Source of the DNA: Desulfobacca acetoxidans | Lineage (GTDB): Bacteria > Desulfobacterota > Desulfobaccia > Desulfobaccales > 0-14-0-80-60-11 | Reading direction: 5' to 3' | DNA length: 16,762 nt | NCBI GenBank assembly: GCA_022736495.1 | Contig: DZCR01000065.1 | Span: 1 to 16,762, forward strand | Part shown: positions 7,785-12,281 of the stretch, one piece after another | Numbering within the stretch: position 1 is the first letter of the stretch | Layout: each line of letters starts with the position of its first letter | Program-made: the position numbers and the translations under genes | Notes under the pieces: model-generated | The model's database searches: none | What the model was told of the DNA's origin: nothing | Seen by the model: only the letters and a program-made list of their open reading frames with translations

Positions 7785-8491
7785 ACCGAGGGATCCAAGA
7801 CTCGCACCAGGGCAACGCCCGAAGAAAAGGGAAAATCGATCACTTCAAAATATTCCTCCTGGCCTTTGATGAACTTCAGCCATTTCTTCACGCCCGCATG
7901 CTTGATCAATTCCCGGACGTAGATATTGGTATCGTGCAGGAAGATATAAGTATTCTTGTGGGACTGCTCCAAAACTTTGAGGAAATCGTACTTGACGTCC
8001 TTATAGGCATGGCTGCCGTCGATGAAAGCAATATCTATGGGCGGCAGATTAAGATCCTGATAGGCCGGAAAAAACTCATCACTCCGCATCTTGTAATGGG
8101 AAACAATGTCTCCCACCCCGAAGCGCCCAAAATGGCCTTTGACCGTGGCTTCATCGCTCCACAGGCCGCGTCCGCCCACGGTGCTGAAGGGACCATCCTT
8201 TAAGAGAGAGTACGCCGGATCAATGAAACTCAATTTACCGCGGGCATTATCTTTGAGACCCAAGGCCAGGCATACAACACTGAACCCGTATCCTGAGCCG
8301 ATTACTACAACATGCTTAGGTCTTAATCCCCTTACCACCCCGTAATAAATAAATCCGAAACCTAAATTAAGCTCTTTGGTCTTCTCATTATGGCCGAATG
8401 GCTTGGCAACCTTTAGAATGTCCTTAACCAGAGTCTGACTTAGGCTGAAATCTCCCATCCACCGGTACCCCCATATGTTGTTTTCTATCAA
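7766..8491 (-). CDS. Class I SAM-dependent methyltransferase (Methyltransf_24-like)
   Basis: About 241 residues from a TTG at 8491. An ATG at 8458 (MGDFSLSQ, with GGGGG 9 bases upstream) is an equally possible start and would give 230 residues. Motif I of class I methyltransferases is clear: HVVVIGSGYGFSVVCLALG. It is followed by the acidic strand LSFIDPAYS and IDIAFIDGSHAYKDVKYDF, the FIDGSH signature of the Methyltransf_24 group, then IFLHDTN. The protein is soluble with no membrane segment. It is the first gene of a tightly packed minus-strand unit: its last 19 bases overlap psd, and the PHP-GT4 gene follows. An O- or N-methylation of a lipid head group or glycan is a reasonable inference, but the acceptor cannot be read from sequence. 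Confidence 0.75.
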   Translation of the reverse strand: MIENNIWGYRWMGDFSLSQTLVKDILKVAKPFGHNEKTKELNLGFGFIYYGVVRGLRPKHVVVIGSGYGFSVVCLALGLKDNARGKLSFIDPAYSLLKDGPFSTVGGRGLWSDEATVKGHFGRFGVGDIVSHYKMRSDEFFPAYQDLNLPPIDIAFIDGSHAYKDVKYDFLKVLEQSHKNTYIFLHDTNIYVRELIKHAGVKKWLKFIKGQEEYFEVIDFPFSSGVALVRVLDPSVWKKLH

Positions 8492-8589
8492 AGGAAATGG
8501 CCTGTAAAAATCTTAAGCAATTAGTACCTGCTGAATATTTAAAGAGTATGTCAATTACGTTTTTTTCTGGTTAATGCCTATCCCTGGCT

Positions 8590-8709
8590 TTGGTGCTGCC
8601 TTATCTTTATCGGGAGTGGGCGCGCCAGAAAAGCGGACCGGACAAACGGTTGGCTAAGTTTAAGGAGGAATGCGAAGTAGAACAGGAAAAGCTGAAGGCG
8701 GATGGTTAA
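8590..8709 (+). other. Short open frame, possible gene remnant
   Basis: The frame open from 8575 to the stop at 8707-8709 reads ALVLPYLYREWARQKSGPDK, then RLAKFKEECEVEQEKLKADG. A hydrophobic lead followed by a strongly charged helix looks more coding than random. There is no ATG and no ribosome-binding site; the first candidate start is TTG 8590. It may be the tail of a small membrane-anchored protein whose beginning is frameshifted or lost. The rest of 8492-8772 holds nothing else I can name. Confidence 0.25.
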
Positions 8710-8772
8710 AGGGCAGGGAGGTTCCGACGGGCGGTGCACTCCGGGGAAAAATCTGCAATGGCGTCCGGCATG

Positions 8773-9090
8773 TCAGCCTAAGATCACTTCCCGGACTATT
8801 GCTCCCAGTTCTTGGCGCAAAGCCTCCAGACAGTCTTGGCCTTCAGGGGTCAGCTCATAATATTTGCGAGCCCGCCCTCTGAAGATCCTGATCCGGCTAT
8901 GCAAAAAACTGGCCTTTTCCAGGGAGTGCAACAGCGGGTACAGGCTCCCCGGGCTGATCTCATGACCCAGGCTGCGGAAATATTTGCTCAACCGGCCCCC
9001 ATACACCGGGCCCAGATTTGCCTGGTGCAGGACGATGAGTCTCACCAGGCCCTGCCAGAATGTTTGGGATATCTGCTTCTTCAGATCCAT
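8773..9090 (-). CDS. PadR-family transcriptional regulator
   Basis: A 105-residue protein starting at ATG 9090. Residues about 12-90 form the PadR winged helix-turn-helix: LVRLIVLHQANLGPVYGGRL, then the family signature SPGSLYPLLHSLEKASFL (recognition helix and wing approach), then RGRARKYYELTPEGQ and a short C-terminal helix for dimerisation. PadR proteins are usually repressors that respond to small molecules or stress and often control an adjacent gene and themselves. It is divergent from the DUF5132-like gene. A dyad at 9095-9114 lies directly before its start codon, downstream of its likely promoter, which suggests autoregulation. The family call is firm; the ligand is unknown. Confidence 0.88.
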   Translation of the reverse strand: MDLKKQISQTFWQGLVRLIVLHQANLGPVYGGRLSKYFRSLGHEISPGSLYPLLHSLEKASFLHSRIRIFRGRARKYYELTPEGQDCLEALRQELGAIVREVILG

Positions 9091-9094
9091 GTAT

Positions 9095-9114
9095 CCGATA
9101 CTGATATATATCGG
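9095..9114. promoter_or_regulatory. Probable PadR operator at the padR/DUF5132 divergent promoter
   Basis: CCGATA (9095-9100) and TATCGG (9109-9114) form a dyad. Within it, TGATATATATCG (9102-9113) differs by one base from the perfect palindrome CGATATATATCG found at 10947-10958. It lies in the presumed 5' leader of padR and about 22 bases upstream of the -35 of the opposite gene. Assignment to PadR is inferred from position and repetition. Confidence 0.6.
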
Positions 9115-9136
9115 TTAGGAAATTATTAAAGTTTCA

Positions 9137-9165
9137 TTGATTTATAGTTAATTAATCACTATTTT
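9137..9165 (+). promoter_or_regulatory. Putative promoter for the DUF5132/HMA operon
   Basis: TTGATT (9137-9142) and TATTTT (9160-9165) are spaced by 17 bases. It overlaps the opposite-facing padR promoter, so the two are likely mutually exclusive. The start point would be near 9172, about 33 bases before the ATG at 9205. Confidence 0.4.
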
Positions 9166-9168
9166 CAA
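9141..9168 (-). promoter_or_regulatory. Putative promoter for padR
   Basis: On the minus strand TTGAAA (9168-9163) and TATAAA (9146-9141) are spaced by 16 bases. Transcription would begin near 9134 and run through the dyad at 9095-9114 before the padR start codon at 9090, an arrangement expected for self-repression. Confidence 0.4.
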
Positions 9169-9204
9169 ACTTCAAATACTACCGTTTTGAAAAGGAGGAA
9201 GACC

Positions 9205-9477
9205 ATGGCCGTGTTGGATAATGGTTTGAAGGGTGCGGTTCCTAGCATTCTGGTGATTTTAGGGGTGGCGCTCGCCGCCCCGATCGTTCTTCCCGCGGTA
9301 GCGGCGGTGTCTCGTCCCCTGGCCAAAACCCTGATCAAGGGCTATTTAACCTTGTCAGACATGGCCAAGGAATTCGCCGCCGAAACCGGCGAGCAGATCA
9401 GTGACTTGGTGGCCGAAGTCAAGGCAGAACGGGAAGCGAGCGCAGCAGCCGAACCCGAAGTTAAAGCAGCCGGTTGA
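9205..9477 (+). CDS. DUF5132-like small membrane protein
   Basis: A 90-residue protein. ATG 9205 follows AGGAGG (9193-9198) at 6-base spacing; an upstream in-frame TTG at 9187 has no ribosome-binding site. Residues about 12-35 are a Gly/Ala/Val/Pro-rich hydrophobic segment (PSILVILGVALAAPIVLP). Then comes SRPLAKTLIKGYLTLSD and an acidic amphipathic helix (AKEFAAETGEQISDLVAEVK) with an Ala/Glu tail. The PAVAAVSRPLAKTLIKG-type core resembles DUF5132 proteins, which have no assigned function. It is the first gene of a unit with the HMA-like membrane protein that starts 15 bases downstream. The same AAAGGAGGAAGAC leader precedes the HMA gene at 11056, which also lies behind a PadR-type site. Confidence 0.7.
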   Translation: MAVLDNGLKGAVPSILVILGVALAAPIVLPAVAAVSRPLAKTLIKGYLTLSDMAKEFAAETGEQISDLVAEVKAEREASAAAEPEVKAAG

Positions 9478-9491
9478 TCTCGGGGCACAGA

Positions 9492-10094
9492 ATGGAACTC
9501 GAAGGCCTCAAAATCGTCCATGCCCTGCCCGGTAGGGTGCGTCTCAGGGTCGCCAAGGTCAAGGGCAACCCGGCCATGGCCCGGCGGGCCCAGGAGAAGC
9601 TCGCCAAGGTGCCGGGAATTAAGCAGGTCGAAGCCAAAGCCGACACCGGCAGCCTCTTGATCCTTTATGACCTGGCTGATCTATTCTCCGAAGAGTCTTT
9701 GGATACCTTGTCGGTGACCTTAGAAGAACTCTTCCCCGAGATCGAGGTCGCCACCCTGATGGCTGGGCTCATGTCCCTGACGGAAAACCCCGGCGCCGGT
9801 TCGGCGGTTGCCCAGGGGATCACCGATTCTTTTGGAGCCATCAATACGGGGATAAGGAAAATTACCGGAGGTCTCGACCTCAAAGTCCTGGCGCCCCTGG
9901 CCCTGATCTTTTTGGGATTGCGCACGCTGTGGACCTCTGAGAAGATAACCGCCCCATCCTGGTCTAACTTGCTCTGGTTTGGCTTTTCCGCCTTTGTCAT
10001 GCTGAATCGCGGCTTGGTAGAAGGGGATAGTGGGCTTCCTTCAGGAAAGCAAGCCCCGATCAGCTCAGATAAGCAGGCTTTACTGGAGGGTTAA
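9492..10094 (+). CDS. HMA-like domain protein with two C-terminal membrane helices
   Basis: A 200-residue protein from ATG 9492; a TTG at 9474 overlapping the previous stop is an alternative. Residues 5-85 form an HMA-like fold of the HMA_2 kind: IVHALPGRVRLRVAKVKG (G14-R15-V16-R17), then VPGIKQVEAKADTGSLLILYD. The CxxC metal-binding loop of true HMA domains is absent. Residues about 130-147 and 157-174 are probable membrane helices (KVLAPLALIFLGL; NLLWFGFSAFVML) joined by a short loop, with a polar tail. It would sit on the inner membrane with the HMA-like domain in the cytosol, possibly docking with the related domain of the pump at 12282. It is co-directional with, and 15 bases from, the DUF5132-like gene. 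Confidence 0.75.
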   Translation: MELEGLKIVHALPGRVRLRVAKVKGNPAMARRAQEKLAKVPGIKQVEAKADTGSLLILYDLADLFSEESLDTLSVTLEELFPEIEVATLMAGLMSLTENPGAGSAVAQGITDSFGAINTGIRKITGGLDLKVLAPLALIFLGLRTLWTSEKITAPSWSNLLWFGFSAFVMLNRGLVEGDSGLPSGKQAPISSDKQALLEG

Positions 10095-10255
10095 AGGCGG
10101 GACATTAACGAGGCTAAAGACCTGGTAAGAACCCAGGGACAGAAACCTTTGCTTTTTTTTATCAAGGAAGCGGTGATCAGGTCTGGCATAGTCGCAGAAA
10201 TCCAGCGGCAGGAGATCTCCCTGCGCCCTCCGAACTCTGCCAACCCTTTGGCGCC

Positions 10256-10306
10256 TCAGGGATATTCCAGATATTCTGTGCCACAGTTCCGGCATTTCAC
10301 CTCCAC
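10256..10306 (-). other. Tiny CxxC open frame behind a strong ribosome-binding site
   Basis: On the minus strand AGGAGGG (10319-10313) precedes GTG 10306, which opens VEVKCRNCGTEYLEYP before a TGA at 10258-10256. One base pair earlier in another frame is an ATG (10308) that reads only MWR. The CRNCG knuckle looks like half of a zinc ribbon, and the frame after the TGA continues GAKGLAEFGG. It may be a broken rubredoxin- or ribbon-like gene. It lies 29 bases downstream of the HMA gene on the same strand. The rest of 10095-10334 holds nothing else I can support. Confidence 0.3.
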
Positions 10307-10334
10307 ATCGCTCCCTCCTGGTGCGTCCTCCTCC

Positions 10335-10706
10335 TTAAACCAGGGCGCCGACCAACCGGCTCAGGGCGACTTCCATCAGGGTGGCCGCCACAGTAGCAGT
10401 CACCTTTTCCACCACCCCGTTTTGAGTCAAATGCGAGCTATTTCTCCCACTATCCAGCGGGATGGCTTGAGATAAATACCCCCACTCCTTTAAGGAAGAG
10501 ATGATGCCACTTTGGTCAATGAGGCGGGAATTATAAAGGATCAGGACATTTCCGGTCGTGGGATTGGCGGAGACGTACTCAATCCCGGCAGACTGCCGTA
10601 AGTGCCCCTCAACTTCCTGAGCCTTCTTGGCCACCCCTTTAACCTTGGGAATTTTGATCCGCAGCCTCCCTTCCAGGGCGTGAACGTATGAGGTATCCAC
10701 ATTCAT
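10335..10706 (-). CDS. HMA-like domain protein, soluble form
   Basis: A 123-residue protein from ATG 10706, with GGAGGGG 9 bases upstream; an in-frame TTG at 10715 abuts that site and is unlikely. Residues 6-80 form the HMA-like domain: YVHALEGRLRIKIPKVKG (G13-R14-L15-R16), IEYVSANPTTGNVLILYN and the C-terminal strand. No CxxC is present. The first 20 residues closely mirror those of the protein at 9492 (VHAL-x-GR-x-R-x-[RK]-x-x-KVKG). Residues about 95-123 (VVEKVTATVAATLMEVALSR, ending LVGALV) form an amphipathic or weakly hydrophobic helix that could bind a membrane or a partner. It is convergent with the 9492 gene and divergent from the 11056 gene, between two PadR-type sites. Confidence 0.7.
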   Translation of the reverse strand: MNVDTSYVHALEGRLRIKIPKVKGVAKKAQEVEGHLRQSAGIEYVSANPTTGNVLILYNSRLIDQSGIISSLKEWGYLSQAIPLDSGRNSSHLTQNGVVEKVTATVAATLMEVALSRLVGALV

Positions 10707-10946
10707 GGTAATCAACCCCTCCGACTTTTTCTTTTTTGGCTTATTATGAGGTCTGAAGGTTATGATTTCACATGTTTAATGTTAAAATTTTGTTAATTTT
10801 GTCTAAAACCATTTCAAAACCTGCTTGCGACAACAATTGTGATTTCTAAGCGAAGCGAAGGATCTTGATTTTTTAACTCACTCCCCCCAGTTCGTTTTCC
10901 CCACCCAGGCTTCTCAGTGACAGTTAATCCAAACAGCATCGTTTCC

Positions 10947-10958
10947 CGATATATATCG
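10947..10958. promoter_or_regulatory. Probable PadR operator, perfect 12-bp palindrome
   Basis: CGATATATATCG is a perfect palindrome and matches 11 of 12 bases of the site at 9102-9113 in the padR/DUF5132 intergenic region. It ends 12 bases before the likely -35 of the downstream HMA/repeat-protein operon. I found no third copy in the window. Confidence 0.6.
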
Positions 10959-10970
10959 TTTTTTCCACCA

Positions 10971-10998
10971 TTGCCTGCATTGAATTTATACTTATATT
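10971..10998 (+). promoter_or_regulatory. Putative promoter for the HMA/repeat-protein operon
   Basis: TTGCCT (10971-10976) and TATATT (10993-10998) are spaced by 16 bases, just downstream of the palindrome at 10947-10958. Transcription would start near 11005, about 50 bases before the TTG start codon at 11056. Confidence 0.4.
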
Positions 10999-11055
10999 TA
11001 ACAAATCTCTAACAATTTGCATTTAAGCTATTTTGGCCCATTAAAGGAGGAAGAC

Positions 11056-11343
11056 TTGGAGGACATCAAGATCGTCGCATCCCGGCCAGGCCAGATCAGC
11101 CTGGCCATAAGCAAAATAAAGAACAACCAAAGCCTGGCGCGGCAGGTGGAGGATCGGTTTGGGGCCATCAGAGGGATTCACCAGGTGGAAGCGGACGCCG
11201 TCCGGGGCCTGGTGTCAATTGACTTCGACCAGCAGCGGGTGACCTCCTTGAGTTTCCTTTTGCAGCTGAAGGAGGCCTTTTCCTCTTTGTTTCCTGAAGT
11301 CAGCGCCAGCAAACTGGCTGCCTCGATAAGTCGCAGTCTTTGA
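11056..11343 (+). CDS. Short, divergent HMA-like domain protein
   Basis: A 95-residue protein. I place the start at TTG 11056 because AAGGAGG (11044-11050) lies 5 bases before it; the longer frame from 11017 would put the ribosome-binding site inside the gene. It consists almost only of an HMA-like domain: IKIVASRPGQISLAISKIKN, then IRGIHQVEADAVRGLVSIDF and a helical C terminus (LLQLKEAFSSLFPEV). It has no CxxC, and the GRxR motif of its three relatives is degenerate here (PGQIS). There is no membrane segment. It is the first gene of a plus-strand series leading to the repeat protein and the pump. A structural or adaptor role is more likely than metal binding. Confidence 0.65.
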   Translation: MEDIKIVASRPGQISLAISKIKNNQSLARQVEDRFGAIRGIHQVEADAVRGLVSIDFDQQRVTSLSFLLQLKEAFSSLFPEVSASKLAASISRSL

Positions 11344-11369
11344 AAGCTTCCTTTAACCCAGCCATGGGG

Positions 11370-11389
11370 GCCATCGGGCCCTCGATGGC
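11370..11389 (+). other. Intercistronic GC-rich hairpin
   Basis: GCCATCG (11370-11376) and CGATGGC (11383-11389) form a perfect 7-bp stem with a 6-base loop, between the small HMA gene and the repeat-protein gene. No T-run follows, so it is not a standard terminator. It may stabilise mRNA or adjust expression along the operon. Confidence 0.4.
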
Positions 11390-11420
11390 AGGCATTACCT
11401 GCTTGTAATAGATGGAACAA

Positions 11421-11442
11421 TGGTTAACCTGCAAATTAACCA
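11421..11442 (+). other. AT-rich hairpin before the repeat-protein ribosome-binding site
   Basis: TGGTTAA (11421-11427) and TTAACCA (11436-11442) pair perfectly with an 8-base loop. T5 (11447-11451) follows, and the ribosome-binding site GGAGG (11452-11456) comes directly after. It could be a weak terminator/attenuator, or a protein-binding dyad. Confidence 0.35.
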
Positions 11443-11461
11443 CAAATTTTTGGAGGTCCAT

Positions 11462-12169
11462 ATGTCCCCCCAGGAAAGCAAAGAGAGCAAGGGTATCGGG
11501 GAAATGCTGGGCGAAGCCGGCACCACTGTGAAAGACGGCATCGTCGGCAGCCTCAAGGGCTTGGGCGAGATCGAAGCCCAAATCGTCAGTCTGGCCCGCA
11601 ACACCGTGATCGACGTGCTGAAAGGCACCGGCAGCGTAGCCAACGAAACCCTCAATGTCAGCAGGGACGTCTTCAAAGGGGCGCTTAAAGCCACGGAAGA
11701 AGTCGGTACCGGCCTGCTGGTGACGACCAAGGATGTGGCCAAGGGCATTCTCCTGGGCGTTGCCGACGTGGGCGGCGACGTGGAGCAGGCCGCCGGCCAT
11801 CTGGCCAAAGGTGCGGTCAAAGGGGCCGCGGAAGTCGGCGGAGACGTGGCCCAGGTGGCCAAAAGCGCGGTTACCGGCGTTATTGAGGCTACATCCGAGA
11901 TCGGCGGCAATGTAGGCGGGGCGGCCAAAGCCGCGGTGGGCGGCGCCATTGATGCCGCTGGCACCTTAGGGCAAGCGGCAGTCAAGGCCGTTAGCGACAT
12001 CCTGGTGGGCGCGGTAACGGGTCTCAAGGATGTGGCCTGTGCGGCCTGGCCCAAGTCTCAGGCCGCAACCGCAGCCCCTGCCGAGCCCAAGCCGGCTCCC
12101 GAAGCCGAGAAGAAGCCGGCAAAGGGTGTGGAAAAGCCTGGCAAAGATGAGAAGTGGACGCCGGCCTGA
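11462..12169 (+). CDS. Protein of seven tandem 22-residue amphipathic repeats
   Basis: A 235-residue protein. ATG 11462 has GGAGG (11452-11456) at 5-base spacing; the in-frame ATG at 11420 has none. Residues 33-186 divide exactly into seven 22-residue units beginning at 33, 55, 77, 99, 121, 143 and 165. The clearest three start GVADVGGDVEQAAGHLAKGA, GAAEVGGDVAQVAKSAVTGV and ATSEIGGNVGGAAKAAVGGA. The consensus is roughly G-x-x-E-V-G-G-D-V-x-x-x-A-K-x-A-x-x-G-A-I-K: Ala/Gly/Val-rich, no Pro, with charges placed to give a long amphipathic helix. 22-mers (two 11-mers) are the period of apolipoproteins, synucleins and some LEA proteins, which lie flat on lipid surfaces. Residues 187-235 are a Pro/Ala/Lys/Glu-rich disordered tail. 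There is no signal peptide. I do not recognise a named family. Phasin-like, LEA-like or vesicle-coat roles are all possible. Confidence 0.75.
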   Translation: MSPQESKESKGIGEMLGEAGTTVKDGIVGSLKGLGEIEAQIVSLARNTVIDVLKGTGSVANETLNVSRDVFKGALKATEEVGTGLLVTTKDVAKGILLGVADVGGDVEQAAGHLAKGAVKGAAEVGGDVAQVAKSAVTGVIEATSEIGGNVGGAAKAAVGGAIDAAGTLGQAAVKAVSDILVGAVTGLKDVACAAWPKSQAATAAPAEPKPAPEAEKKPAKGVEKPGKDEKWTPA

Positions 12170-12281
12170 TGGTGGCAGCAGACCCAGACATGGCTGATGT
12201 CGCGGCCCCTATGAGGGTGCAGGGGACTGAGAAGCCCGTATAAAAGTATTCTTCGAGATTGATTCGAGGTTATCTGGCCAG

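Larger units (their letters stand above)
10716..11055. other. AT-rich divergent regulatory region
   Basis: There is no gene in this stretch between two divergent HMA-like genes. It contains an AT-rich part (about 10760-10815, repeated TTAATGTTAA/TTGTTAATTTT), the perfect palindrome at 10947-10958, a promoter-like pair at 10971-10998, and the AAAGGAGGAAGAC leader (11043-11055). The minus-strand promoter for the 10706 gene could not be placed with confidence. Confidence 0.5.

Noticed and set aside
10095..10255. Bidirectional terminator between convergent HMA genes
   Set aside because: A T-run near 10150 is visible, but only 4-5-bp stems can be formed nearby, and they are not adjacent to it.
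10256..10258. TGA read as selenocysteine in a minus-strand CxxC frame
   Set aside because: No clear SECIS-like stem directly follows, and the continuation lacks a redox motif. Frameshift or true stop is simpler.
1766..11016. Identical 14-mer AAATCTCTAACAAT at 1766-1779 and 11003-11016
   Set aside because: Both copies are intergenic and the second is near a likely transcription start. About one such 14-base repeat is expected by chance in a window this long, and the flanks differ.
9474..11343. True heavy-metal-binding HMA domains
   Set aside because: None of the four domains has the CxxC loop; Gly-Arg-x-Arg or a degenerate form lies in its place.
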